39,399 nucleotides of DNA from Desulfovibrio sp. (GCA_031269345.1 JAISZH010000151.1:1-39399); one strand, 5' to 3'. Numbered from the stretch's first letter, positions 15,152 through 22,678 are shown. The notes: a model not told the origin generated them from the sequence alone. Program-made: numbers and translations.

Positions 15152-17029
15152 TCAATCAGCTTTAAGGCGCCTGCGCGGATTTGGACCGCCGCTTTTTTCC
15201 TGCGGTTCTTCCCATGCGGGCACACGTATGCGCGGATCGGGGAGACTGTTGTAAATATCCCAAAAAAAAGGATTTTTTTCTGTAACAGCGCCCGGATTGG
15301 CCAGAACCAGTCCGGGACGCGCAAAGGCGGCCAAGGCAAATGCCATGCCCCAATAGGCGTCCGGGCACGTCCAGGCCGCAGACCCAGCACTGCGGCGAAG
15401 ACCTCGCGTCACACTGTCTCCCTTGTCCCGACGAGGACTATCGCGCTTGCGAAGTTCCCAGAACCGCCCAGTTCCGGAAATCGTCCCGCCCTCTCCCCCC
15501 TGGCGTGCAAAATCCGACTGAAAGTCCAGATCGAGACGGGAAAAAAATTCGCCGGCAAGGGTAATCTCTTCTTCCGTGCGTGGAAACAATGCGGAATCGT
15601 TCGTAAAATTCTGCTCAACAGACGAGATGAAGTATCTTGCGCAAAGAGCCAAAAACAAGGGGCCGAACTCCGCTTTCAGGTCAGGAAGAGTTAACGGCAG
15701 GCAGGTGGAATTGTCCACCGCTTGTGCCGTAATTTCGTTTTCCCCGTATTCAAGGCTGATTCCAGCGAATTTCAACAGCCCTTCGGCCATGGCCGCCTCC
15801 GGTGTTTGCGCGGGCCACTTCCCCAAAATGGTAATGGAACCTCCGGCAAAGGCCGGGAAAGCCAGGATAAATGCCGAAAGAACGGAATCGAGCGGCAGAA
15901 CCGGATTTCGGGGCAGGACAAGCGCGCCGGGGAAACAGTCGCACAGCGACCCTGTTATTTTAAATTCCGCGCCTGTTTCCTTGTACAGGGCACGCGCGTT
16001 TGTCAGGGCCGCATCGCGTGTTTTTGCCGGCAGCAAGGCGAGATCCGCCCGAAATGGCCTTTGCCAGAAAACAGGCACGGCCAACAGGGCGCAAACGGCT
16101 TCAAAGGGTAGTTCCGCCGGGGGCGTTACCTTATCCGGTATTTCGCCCGAACATTCCAGTCCCGCCGGAAGGCCGAGAGAGCGCGGAACGATATGGTAGA
16201 ACCTTGCCCCCAGCACAGGCAAAAATCCCCGCAACACCCTGAGATCGGAAAATTTGAGACGGGAGCCGCCATTAAAGCGCAAAACGCCGGGCTTTGCCAG
16301 AGCCATAAACATAATCAGGCAAAATACGAAGAAATCGTCCCCGACAAAAAAAGTCCGGCCGCCAAGTTCCAGCGGTTTTCCGGCCCTGACCCCGACATTG
16401 CCCGTGCCCCTTCCGCTATGTGCGCAGTCCGCCCCTGCCCGTGAGCAGATTTTTACCGCCTCCAGCATCTCCACAGTCAACAGCACATTTTTCAATTCAA
16501 GTTCCTGTCCCAGGCAGGCCGCCAGCATCAAGCGCATCCTGGCTTGAAGAACGTCTGTTGGCCCGGCCAGTCTTCCGGATATCGGCCTGTGCGGAGGGTT
16601 AAGATTGAAAACAGGGGCGTTTTGCGCCTCTTCCTGGCGTAATACCTTGATCTCCTGGAGGAGATTGAAAAGTTGGCGGGAAAACAGCGGGTCTTTGCTG
16701 AAATTGACGGCCTCAGCCTCCCAGGCGACCCGGACCGATTTCTCCGCGCGGATCGCCGCGGGACCGGTTGCCTGATCCTTGCCCTCCCGCAGGCGTGAAA
16801 GCAGACCCGCCCGGCGCGCCAGAAGCTTCATCAGTTCCCGGTCGAGTTTGATGATGGCCTCCGCAGCCCCTTCCGGGCCTCTGCCCGCCCGCTCGCTGGA
16901 GGATTTCACACTTGAACGGCTCTGCAAGGATTTGCCTGCATATCCTTCCCTCCCATCAGGCGAACTTTGCTCGCCGTAAGGAGCATCCGAAGCGTTAATT
17001 ATTTTAGGTTTGCTTTTGTCCCCGGTCAT
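15152..17029 (-). CDS. Chorismate-mutase-like domain fused to a divergent EPSP-synthase-like domain
   Basis: This is a 625-residue protein. After about 50 residues of low-complexity sequence, IIKLDRELMKLLARRAGLLS begins a helical part like an AroQ chorismate mutase. From about residue 145 the EPT fold of EPSP synthase (AroA) can be followed: ...SVLSAFILAFPAFAGGSITI, PDLKAEFGPLFLALCARYF, and PDAYWGMAFALAAF then EKNPFFWDIYNSL correspond to conserved AroA segments. The N-terminal AroA motif G-x-K-S-x-S-x-R is replaced by GPTDVLQARMRL, so the catalytic Lys is missing, and other active-site residues are hard to place. It may be a lineage-specific AroA or a non-catalytic relative. ATG 17029 was chosen because it lies 41 bp after pth; the longer frame only overlaps pth. 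A repeat copy (16902-16949) encodes part of the N-terminus. Confidence 0.65.
   Translation of the reverse strand: MTGDKSKPKIINASDAPYGEQSSPDGREGYAGKSLQSRSSVKSSSERAGRGPEGAAEAIIKLDRELMKLLARRAGLLSRLREGKDQATGPAAIRAEKSVRVAWEAEAVNFSKDPLFSRQLFNLLQEIKVLRQEEAQNAPVFNLNPPHRPISGRLAGPTDVLQARMRLMLAACLGQELELKNVLLTVEMLEAVKICSRAGADCAHSGRGTGNVGVRAGKPLELGGRTFFVGDDFFVFCLIMFMALAKPGVLRFNGGSRLKFSDLRVLRGFLPVLGARFYHIVPRSLGLPAGLECSGEIPDKVTPPAELPFEAVCALLAVPVFWQRPFRADLALLPAKTRDAALTNARALYKETGAEFKITGSLCDCFPGALVLPRNPVLPLDSVLSAFILAFPAFAGGSITILGKWPAQTPEAAMAEGLLKFAGISLEYGENEITAQAVDNSTCLPLTLPDLKAEFGPLFLALCARYFISSVEQNFTNDSALFPRTEEEITLAGEFFSRLDLDFQSDFARQGGEGGTISGTGRFWELRKRDSPRRDKGDSVTRGLRRSAGSAAWTCPDAYWGMAFALAAFARPGLVLANPGAVTEKNPFFWDIYNSLPDPRIRVPAWEEPQEKSGGPNPRRRLKAD
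16902..16949. repeat. Copy of the palindromic element inside coding sequence
   Basis: This 48-bp stretch matches the reverse complement of 8211-8258 without gaps, with about 8 or 9 mismatches. It includes exact 14-bp (ATTTCACACTTGAA) and 9-bp (TCTGCAAGG) blocks. It encodes about 16 residues (around GYAGKSLQSRSSVKSS) in the N-terminal linker of the EPSP-synthase-like protein and keeps the frame. Confidence 0.65.
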
Positions 17030-17070
17030 AGAAAAATATTTCAGCGCTGACCTTGCGCCGCGGTTTAAAT

Positions 17071-17676
17071 TCACAGGGAGAACGAATTGCAAAACTGCTG
17101 CGCCGCGGCCGCCCCGGCGCGAATGAAGAGCAACATGGAATGCAGGGCGGCGGAAAGACATTTTTCCACAGTTTCCGTTTCGGCCGCGCGAAACGGTTCC
17201 AGAACATAGGACGAGGCGCGTCCTTGTTCCGGCTTTCCTATGCCAAGGCGCAAGCGGAAGAAATCCGCAGTCCCCAGCCTCTGTTCAATGGATTGTACGC
17301 CTTTGTGCCCGGCGTGGCTTCCGCCTTTTTTCATCTTCATCCGCCCCGGAGGCAGATCAAGTTCGTCATGTACGACCAGAATACGCCAGGATTCTATGCG
17401 GTAATAGGAAGAAACAGCCAAAACGGCTTCGCCGCTACAGTTCATGAAAGTCAAAGGCTTGAGCAACAGCCATTCAACGCCGTGCCCCGCTGCGAAGTCC
17501 GCCTTCCAAAGTTCGAAATTATCCAGGTTCCCGGAAAGTTTCGCCAAAGGCCGCCCCTTTGTCGCGTCGGCCTCAAGAAGCAGGCGCTCTACGGCCATGA
17601 ACCCGAAATTGTGGCGGGTATACCGGTATTGCGCCCCCGGATTGCCAAGACCGGCAATCAATCCGCCAAAAGCCAT
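17071..17676 (-). CDS. pth: Peptidyl-tRNA hydrolase
   Basis: This 201-residue Pth recycles peptidyl-tRNA released by stalled ribosomes. LIAGLGNPGAQYRYTRHNFG contains Asn12 and the catalytic His22 (E. coli Asn10 and His20). LLLKPLTFMNCSGEAV supplies the conserved Asn, and VVHDELDLPPGRMKMKKGGS with HAGHKGVQSI contains the catalytic Asp and the G-x-N/H-G loop region. Length is normal for the family. ATG 17676 gives the typical family N-terminus; the in-frame TTG at 17706 would add 10 residues. It is in the order prs-rplY-pth, which is common in bacteria and puts it in one transcript with L25. Confidence 0.95.
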   Translation of the reverse strand: MAFGGLIAGLGNPGAQYRYTRHNFGFMAVERLLLEADATKGRPLAKLSGNLDNFELWKADFAAGHGVEWLLLKPLTFMNCSGEAVLAVSSYYRIESWRILVVHDELDLPPGRMKMKKGGSHAGHKGVQSIEQRLGTADFFRLRLGIGKPEQGRASSYVLEPFRAAETETVEKCLSAALHSMLLFIRAGAAAAQQFCNSFSL

Positions 17677-17751
17677 AAATTGCGAAAGGCCGCCAAGCCG
17701 CGCCAATTCCGGAAGATTCGCCCTCTTGTCCGGAAATCTGAAAAACAGGCA

Positions 17752-18351
17752 TCAGGTTGTTTGGGCATCCTCGTCGCCTCCCTTTTCGGCTCCGGGCATA
17801 TTAACAGCAAGGATGGCAAAATTGGCGTCATAATAAGCGCGAACCCCGTCCGGCATCGCCAGATCAGCTACGCGCAGGCCCTGCCCCACATCAAGACCGC
17901 TAACGTCGATGACAATTTTTTGCGGCAAGGACGCGGGTTTGCTCAGAATAAAAATCTGTTCGCGATAAACTTCCAGTTTCCCGCCCAACTTGGTCCCCTT
18001 GGCAGTGCCCGTGAATTCAAGCGGAACGCGCACCTTCAGTTCCCTGTCGTCGTCCACGCCATAAAAATCGACATGCTGAAAACGGTTTTTGGTGGGGTAG
18101 TACTCTGCGTCCCAGATAAGGCAGGGACAGGTTTTTTTATCGCCGCCACTTATTTCCAGGTCAAAGATCTTTGTCCGGCCCGCCCTGGCGTATACCTTGT
18201 TCAATTCTGCCTCGTTGACCTGCAGGGGCAGAGATTTTCCCGTGGGATCATAAAAGACGGCCGGGATGACGCCTTGTGCCCGTAAGCGGCGATTGGCATT
18301 TTTACCTGTCTTTTCGCGCAGTTGAGCTTTAAGTGTGAGTCGATCTGCCAT
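17752..18351 (-). CDS. rplY: 50S ribosomal protein L25, Ctc (long) form
   Basis: This 199-residue two-domain L25 (TL5/Ctc type) binds 5S rRNA in the large subunit. The N-terminal L25 domain (about 1-95) has LKAQLREKTGKNANRRLRAQ and GVIPAVFYDPTGKSLPLQV. The C-terminal beta domain includes KVRVPLEFTGTAKGTKLGG and DVSGLDVGQGLRVADL. The E. coli form lacks the second domain. A strong ribosome site, AAGGAGAAG, precedes the ATG. The gene lies 75 bp after prs and 75 bp before pth on the same strand, a typical arrangement. The acidic tail (GGDEDAQ) is normal for the family. Confidence 0.96.
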   Translation of the reverse strand: MADRLTLKAQLREKTGKNANRRLRAQGVIPAVFYDPTGKSLPLQVNEAELNKVYARAGRTKIFDLEISGGDKKTCPCLIWDAEYYPTKNRFQHVDFYGVDDDRELKVRVPLEFTGTAKGTKLGGKLEVYREQIFILSKPASLPQKIVIDVSGLDVGQGLRVADLAMPDGVRAYYDANFAILAVNMPGAEKGGDEDAQTT

Positions 18352-18426
18352 TTTCTTCTCCTTGAACCTCAGCCATGACTTTTGCCGTTGCTGACGGAAG
18401 GCTCTTTGGGGCGCCAGGGATTACGC

Positions 18427-19365
18427 CTAGATAAAGAGTACGCTGACGGAGGATTCTGTATGGATGTTGTGTATGGATTTGGCCAGAAGCCCGGCCACGG
18501 AAATCACCTTGAGTTTGGAACAGCGCTTGGACTTGTCACCTATTGGTATGGTGTCGGTAACAATGACCTGACTGAATTCGGAGGCGTTGATCCGTTCTAT
18601 GGCCGGGCCGGAAAGCACGGCATGCGTAGCGCAGGCCATAATGTCGCGCGCCCCGTTCTTGAGAAGGACTTCGCCTGCGGCGACAAGGGTGCCGGCGGTG
18701 TCGATCATATCGTCTATGACGATGGCAGTTTTGCCCTCAACCTCCCCGATGACGTGCATGGCGCTGGCCTGATTGGGCTTGTCGCGCCTCTTGTCGATAA
18801 TCGCCAGACCGACTCCCAGGCGTTTGGCGTAAGAACGGGCCCTTTCCACGCCACCGGCGTCGGGGGAAACGATCACCGCGTCTGTAGCCTGTTTTTTCAT
18901 GTATTCAAGAAGGACCGGCTGGGCGAAAAGGTTGTCCACCGGCTTGTCGAAGTAACCCTGTATCTGCCCCGCATGCAGATCGACCGTCACCAGCCGGTTT
19001 ATCCCGACCGCTTCAAGGAAATCGGCCACCATTTTTGCGCTGATCGGGGCACGGGGAGTGACCTTGCGGTCCTGACGCGAATAACCGTAATAGGGGACAA
19101 CGGCGGTGACGCGGCCGGCGCTTGCGCGTTTCAGCGCGTCCAGCATCAGGCAGAGCTGCATGATGTTGAAATTCACCGGCGTACAGGTGGGCTGAATGAC
19201 AAAAACATCGTCCCCGCGCACATTGTCTCCAATCTCTATACGTATCTCTCCATCGCTGAAGGTCTCGCACAGAACCCGGGTGAGAATGCAGCCCAGGTGA
19301 TTGCAGATATCGGTGGCCAGAACGGGGTTGGCGGTGCCGGTGAGTATTTTAAGTGTTCCGATCAT
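18427..19365 (-). CDS. prs: Ribose-phosphate pyrophosphokinase
   Basis: This 312-residue PRPP synthase makes phosphoribosyl pyrophosphate from ribose 5-phosphate and ATP for nucleotide, His and Trp synthesis. Key signatures: FSDGEIRIEIGDNVRGDDVF, PYYGYSRQDRKVTPRAPISA, VDLHAGQIQGYFD (Mg-binding His), VSPDAGGVERARSYAKRLG, IDKRRDKPN and the PRPP loop VIDDMIDTAGTLVAAG. All family motifs are intact and the length is normal. It heads the prs-rplY-pth group. The ribosome site before the ATG is weak. The C-terminal tail SSVSVLFI is slightly unusual in ending but within the normal range. Confidence 0.97.
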   Translation of the reverse strand: MIGTLKILTGTANPVLATDICNHLGCILTRVLCETFSDGEIRIEIGDNVRGDDVFVIQPTCTPVNFNIMQLCLMLDALKRASAGRVTAVVPYYGYSRQDRKVTPRAPISAKMVADFLEAVGINRLVTVDLHAGQIQGYFDKPVDNLFAQPVLLEYMKKQATDAVIVSPDAGGVERARSYAKRLGVGLAIIDKRRDKPNQASAMHVIGEVEGKTAIVIDDMIDTAGTLVAAGEVLLKNGARDIMACATHAVLSGPAIERINASEFSQVIVTDTIPIGDKSKRCSKLKVISVAGLLAKSIHNIHTESSVSVLFI

Positions 19366-19453
19366 ATTGGCTACGGGTGGTTGAACGGTCCGGTTCCCTA
19401 TTTTTCAGATGGCTTCCCTACTCCAATCCGGCGCAAGCGTCAATAAAAAACTA

Positions 19454-19912
19454 TCACCAGAGCCGGGCCAGAACGGCCTGTCTTGCTTCGGAGAGAAGGT
19501 AATCCATATATTCCACGCGCACGGAAATATATGTTCCACCCCTGACATTGAAACGCCCTTCCACGGTCATGCGTCGCGGCTTGAGAACAGCGGCCAGATC
19601 GTCCGCCACCCTGTTGACGAGTTCTTCCATAAAGGCGCCGCAGTTGCGAAAAGCGCCCATGTAGAGCTTGAAGGACTTGGATTCCACGCAAGAGGCGGCA
19701 GGTACATAACTTATGCGGATTGTCCCGAAGTCGGGCTGGCCGGTTACCGGGCAGAGGCTGGTGAACTCGGGGTAGTCGAAAACTACCACATAATCCCGGC
19801 CCTCATGCCTGTTGGGAAAAGTTTCCAGCATGGACGCGTCCGGGTTGTCGAACCGAAAAGGCGCGCGGGTGCCGAGTTTGGTAAGCCCTGCCCTATGCTC
19901 ATTTCCGCGCAT
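19454..19912 (-). CDS. queF: NADPH-dependent 7-cyano-7-deazaguanine reductase
   Basis: This 152-residue type I QueF reduces preQ0 to preQ1 in queuosine synthesis. FPNRHEGRDYVVVFDYPEFT precedes the nucleophile Cys54 in SLCPVTGQPDFGTI, where Asp61 is the general acid; VESKSFKLY is the QueF signature that binds substrate. The segment normally reading F-R-N-H-x-x-F-H-E is AFRNCGAFMEE here: Glu96 is kept but the His before it is Met95. Whether activity is retained cannot be told from sequence. GGGAGAG precedes the ATG. The gene is divergent from the tRNA-Ser gene and lies 88 bp before prs on the same strand. Confidence 0.9.
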   Translation of the reverse strand: MRGNEHRAGLTKLGTRAPFRFDNPDASMLETFPNRHEGRDYVVVFDYPEFTSLCPVTGQPDFGTIRISYVPAASCVESKSFKLYMGAFRNCGAFMEELVNRVADDLAAVLKPRRMTVEGRFNVRGGTYISVRVEYMDYLLSEARQAVLARLW

Positions 19913-19980
19913 GGCGGTCTCTCCCTGTGTGGTATCCGTAATTGCTCATCTTTGTTGGAAAAGCGAAATTTTCAAAAAGC

Positions 19981-20009
19981 TTGCCTTGGCCCTGGCTATT
20001 TGCTAGAAA
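19981..20009 (+). promoter_or_regulatory. Promoter of tRNA-Ser
   Basis: TTGCCT (19981-19986), a 17-bp spacer and TAGAAA (20004-20009) match a sigma70-type promoter. A start near 20016 would lie about 6 bases before the mature tRNA 5' end, with a GC-rich discriminator typical of stable RNA genes. Confidence 0.5.
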
Positions 20010-20021
20010 CGGCCAGCGTGC

Positions 20022-20111
20022 GGAGAGGTGTCCGAGCTGGCCGAAGGAGCACGACTGGAAATCGTGTATGCCCTAAAGGCATCCAGGGTTCAAATCCCTG
20101 CCTCTCCGCCA
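20022..20111 (+). tRNA. tRNA-Ser (anticodon GGA)
   Basis: A complete 90-base class II tRNA. The acceptor stem GGAGAGG (20022-20028) pairs with CCTCTCC (20101-20107), followed by G and an encoded CCA. The anticodon stem CACGA/TCGTG encloses CTGGAAA, giving anticodon GGA (reads UCC and UCU). The long variable arm (ATGCCCTAAAGGCAT) is typical of tRNA-Ser, and the T arm CAGGGTTCAAATCCCTG is intact. Confidence 0.96.
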
Positions 20112-20119
20112 TAAATTAC

Positions 20120-20167
20120 AATGAAACCGTCAAGTTACGAGATTGCAGCTTGACGGTTTCATTTTTT
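20120..20167 (+). terminator. Rho-independent terminator of tRNA-Ser
   Basis: AATGAAACCGTCAAG (20120-20134) pairs perfectly with CTTGACGGTTTCATT (20149-20163) and is followed by TTTT. This is a classic intrinsic terminator 8 bases past the tRNA CCA end. Confidence 0.9.
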
Positions 20168-20275
20168 CCTGACGCGGTGGTCAAGCCTGTGCATACCGCC
20201 GTGCATACTTTTATCAAAATATGCCGTTGCGGACTATCCGCCTCAGGGGGTGCACGAAATTCTCCATATCGTCCA

Positions 20276-20308
20276 GGCCGCTGTTCAGATTTCCATGCGG
20301 AAATCTGT
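20276..20308. repeat. REP-like imperfect palindrome, copy 2
   Basis: CAGATTTCC and GGAAATCTG pair perfectly around ATGC, preceded by GGCCGCTGTT. It matches the reverse complement of 12841-12873 at 30 of 33 positions. Confidence 0.75.
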
Positions 20309-20492
20309 AATTCCGTCTTCAAATTTTTTTATCGTCCATTGCGTTATCTTTCCAGTATAGAGCGGGGTGGCAGATACGCGCCGGCACCAGCCATTCCGGA
20401 GTGCGCGCCAGATCATCGTAACTGCCGGCACATCCAGAATACCCATCACCAGACTATGGGTCAAGCCTGCCGAACCGCCCTGCCGACCGCCC

Positions 20493-20521
20493 TTGACAGG
20501 AAGGCGCAAAAAAAAGATATG
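20493..20521 (+). promoter_or_regulatory. Candidate promoter upstream of larA
   Basis: A perfect TTGACA (20493-20498), a 17-bp spacer and GATATG (20516-20521; weak -10) lie 180 bp before larA. Transcription would start near 20528 and run through the short open frame at 20556. Confidence 0.35.
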
Positions 20522-20555
20522 AAAGCTCTGATCGCCTGATCTACAGGAGAAAACA

Positions 20556-20576
20556 ATGCACGTGGTAGAAACCTGA
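20556..20576 (+). other. Six-codon open frame with a ribosome site (possible leader peptide)
   Basis: ATG CAC GTG GTA GAA ACC TGA encodes MHVVET. AGGAGA lies 5 bases upstream of the ATG. It could be a leader peptide in the larA leader, or the remnant of a lost gene. There is no codon run suggesting attenuation by a given amino acid. Confidence 0.25.
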
Positions 20577-20703
20577 ATACGCTACACGCATTCTGGAGGC
20601 GGAGACATAAAACCCTTGCTTGAGGCGGAATTCGGCAACGGCGGATGACTCCAGACACAGCTTTTCCTGAGAATCGTCTGACCTCATAACAAGGAGATGG
20701 GTA

Positions 20704-21975
20704 ATGGCTTACGAACTCGCATACGGAAAAACCTCTTTAAGCTTCACTCTGCCAGTCGGCGTCACGCCGACGGTAATTTTGCCCGATGAAAAACCCGGAT
20801 TGCCCGACCCTCTGGCCGCCACGCGTGACGCCTTGCAAAAGCCCTTAGGAACGCCGCCTCTGGAAGAAATGCTGCGTGAACGGAAAAACGGACGGATTGT
20901 GGTGGTCCTGAACGATATAACCCGCCCCACCCCCTATACCGTCATGCTGCCTCCCCTGCTGGAAAGCTTCGCGAAGGCCGGCGTCAGGGACGAACAGGTC
21001 ACCTTTCTCGTGGCCACAGGCATCCATGACGGGCATACGGAGGAGGAAAAACGCGCCATTTACGGCGCCGAACTCGTAAATCGCTTTTCTGTGGTCAACC
21101 ATGACGCCTTTGCCGCGGACACCCACGTCCATCTTGGCAAATTCAAATCCGGTTATGACTTCTACGTCAACAAACTTGCGGTTGACGCCGATTTCCTGCT
21201 GACGCTCGGAGTGGTCATGCCCCACTATTTTGCCGGGTATTCCGGAGGACGCAAATCCATTCTGCCGGGTCTGGCGGGCAAGGACACCGTGGAAAAAAAC
21301 CACGCCCGCATGGTGGAACTGATGGATAATCTGCCCCCCATAGACGAAAACCCTGTCAGCCTGGAGATGATCGAAGCCGCGCGCCAGGTGGGAGTTGATT
21401 TTATCCTGAACGTGGTGGTGAACGACAAACAGGATGTGGTCACGGTTGTCGCCGGAGACCTGGAGAAGGCCTGGCGCAAGGCTGTGGACGTGTCCGCCGC
21501 CATGTTCGAGGTGCCGTTCGAACGGCAGGCCGATGTCTGCGTGACCTGCGCCTGCGGTCATCCACGCGACATCAACGCCTATCAGACCCAGAAGGCGCTG
21601 GATCATGCCGACCGCATCACCCGGCCCGGAGGCACCATCATACTGGCCGCCGAATGTTCCGCAGGCTATGGAGAAAAAGTCTTTCAGGAATGGATGAGCC
21701 GCAGATGGCCTCCGGTCCGGGTCATGGAGGAAGTGAAAAAAAACTTCGTCATGGGCGGACACAAGGCTTACGGCTTTGCCAAAGTCGCCGCCGAAAAAGA
21801 ATATTATCTTATTTCCACGCTAAGCCGTGAGGATACGGAACTGTTGTACGCAAAAAAAACGGCCACAGTCCAGGAAGCCGTCAACGCCGCCGCCCTCAGG
21901 CACGGCTCGCATGCCGCATGGGTATACATGCCTCTGGGCAGCGTGTCTTTGCCAATTCCGCGAGCGCTGCCCTGA
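20704..21975 (+). CDS. larA: Nickel-dependent lactate racemase family protein (LarA-like)
   Basis: This 423-residue protein of the LarA (DUF2088) family interconverts D- and L-lactate or related 2-hydroxyacids using the nickel pincer nucleotide cofactor. The residues known from Lactobacillus plantarum LarA occur at the same numbers: His108 (ATGIHDGH), His174 and Lys184 (PHYFAGYSGGRKSILPG) and His200 (KNHARM). NDITRPTP near 70-77 is the other family signature. Some family members act on other 2-hydroxyacids, so the substrate is inferred. AAGGAGATGG gives a strong ribosome site. The cofactor genes larB, larC and larE are not in the window. After the stop, AAACCGCG (21996-22003) and CGCGGTTT (22055-22062) could pair over a long loop. 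Confidence 0.88.
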   Translation: MAYELAYGKTSLSFTLPVGVTPTVILPDEKPGLPDPLAATRDALQKPLGTPPLEEMLRERKNGRIVVVLNDITRPTPYTVMLPPLLESFAKAGVRDEQVTFLVATGIHDGHTEEEKRAIYGAELVNRFSVVNHDAFAADTHVHLGKFKSGYDFYVNKLAVDADFLLTLGVVMPHYFAGYSGGRKSILPGLAGKDTVEKNHARMVELMDNLPPIDENPVSLEMIEAARQVGVDFILNVVVNDKQDVVTVVAGDLEKAWRKAVDVSAAMFEVPFERQADVCVTCACGHPRDINAYQTQKALDHADRITRPGGTIILAAECSAGYGEKVFQEWMSRRWPPVRVMEEVKKNFVMGGHKAYGFAKVAAEKEYYLISTLSREDTELLYAKKTATVQEAVNAAALRHGSHAAWVYMPLGSVSLPIPRALP

Positions 21976-22097
21976 CCTGTTCCATTGCCGGACAAAAACC
22001 GCGTCCTGCTTGGTGGGATGTCACGCCTGTAGCCGGGCGCAACAAACGCATGGGCGCGGTTTCTTGTGCAAATTCGAATTAAGGAAATACGCTGATT

Positions 22098-22130
22098 AGA
22101 GCAGTTCACGAATGAAACGAGTGAACTGCT
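22098..22130. repeat. Palindromic element, identical over 30 bp to 38373-38402 (inverted)
   Basis: AGCAGTTCAC (22100-22109) and GTGAACTGCT (22121-22130) are perfect arms around an 11-nt loop. Bases 22098-22127 are the exact reverse complement of 38373-38402. It lies between the convergent larA and zinc-ribbon-like genes and touches the stop codon of the latter. Confidence 0.8.
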
Positions 22131-22491
22131 AAGCGTTCCCGCCCGGAAGCGACATATAGGCTGCCTCCTCCGGGGTAAGCCCGGCGATGCGCACCACAGC
22201 CAGGGTATAGCCGTCCTGTTCGTCCGGGGAGCATGCCGGGCAGCCTTCGGAGAGGATCATGCAGCGCTCGTCGAGCTTGCCGGCGTCGACCCCGGCGGCC
22301 AGCAACAGGGCGGTGGTCCTGCCCACTTCCCAGAGAACAGGCTTTCCGCATAAATGGCATTCTACATAGAGCATTTCCGGATCGTAGCCTAGTTCTGTGC
22401 TACCGGAGAACGGACTGACCGTGTCCGACGTGCTTTCGCGGGCGCCTTCCCGCAGGGCATCAAATTCTTTGTGTTTTTGATGCATGGGCAT
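22129..22491 (-). CDS. Small cysteine-pair (zinc-ribbon-like) protein of unknown function
   Basis: I do not recognise this 120-residue protein. It has two CxxC pairs, ECHLCGKPVLWEVGR and SEGCPACSPDEQDG, about 38 residues apart, plus a further Cys between them, which suggests a zinc ribbon or another metal site. The segment between the pairs (TTALLLAAGVDAGKLDERCM) is helical and conserved-looking. The N-terminal 45 residues are polar. No signal peptide or membrane segment is seen, so it is probably cytoplasmic. I chose ATG 22491 because GAGG lies 5 bases upstream; the frame is open to 22551. It is followed directly by the palindromic element at 22098-22130 and preceded by a hairpin at 22549-22583. 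Confidence 0.6.
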   Translation of the reverse strand: MPMHQKHKEFDALREGARESTSDTVSPFSGSTELGYDPEMLYVECHLCGKPVLWEVGRTTALLLAAGVDAGKLDERCMILSEGCPACSPDEQDGYTLAVVRIAGLTPEEAAYMSLPGGNA

Positions 22492-22548
22492 GCATACCTC
22501 GTGCTGATGATGCGCTGTGTTTTTACTAAGTTTCAATCCGCAACCAGA

Positions 22549-22583
22549 CACATCCGCCGGATGGCCTCCGTGCGGCGGATGTG
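22549..22583. repeat. GC-rich 11-bp hairpin
   Basis: CACATCCGCCG (22549-22559) and CGGCGGATGTG (22573-22583) pair perfectly around a 13-nt loop. It lies between the dehydratase remnant and the zinc-ribbon-like gene and may end minus-strand transcription from the former. There is no T-run. Confidence 0.5.
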
Positions 22584-22678
22584 GCGCAGATGGATTACCT
22601 ATCCCTGAAGGTGGAATTCAGCAGAATGGTATGCCCGGCTTTGCCCGGCGTCAAGCAGGAATCTCTTTGAGGTTCCCT

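Larger units (their letters stand above)
20168..20703. other. 536-bp region without a confident gene
   Basis: No open frame here looks like a real protein. Contents: a REP-like copy (20276-20308), a TTGACA-containing promoter candidate (20493-20521), a six-codon open frame with a good ribosome site (20556-20576), and the larA ribosome site AAGGAGATGG near 20691-20700. The position just after a tRNA-Ser gene is a common integration site, but no integrase or direct repeat of the tRNA end is seen. Confidence 0.6.

Noticed and set aside
17030-17161. N-terminal extension of the EPSP-synthase-like protein to 17161
   Set aside because: The added residues are only the end of pth read in another frame; ATG 17029 lies after the pth stop.
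20111-20703. Integrated element downstream of tRNA-Ser
   Set aside because: No integrase, no repeat of the tRNA 3' end and no phage-like frame are seen in or after this gap; only a REP-like copy is present.
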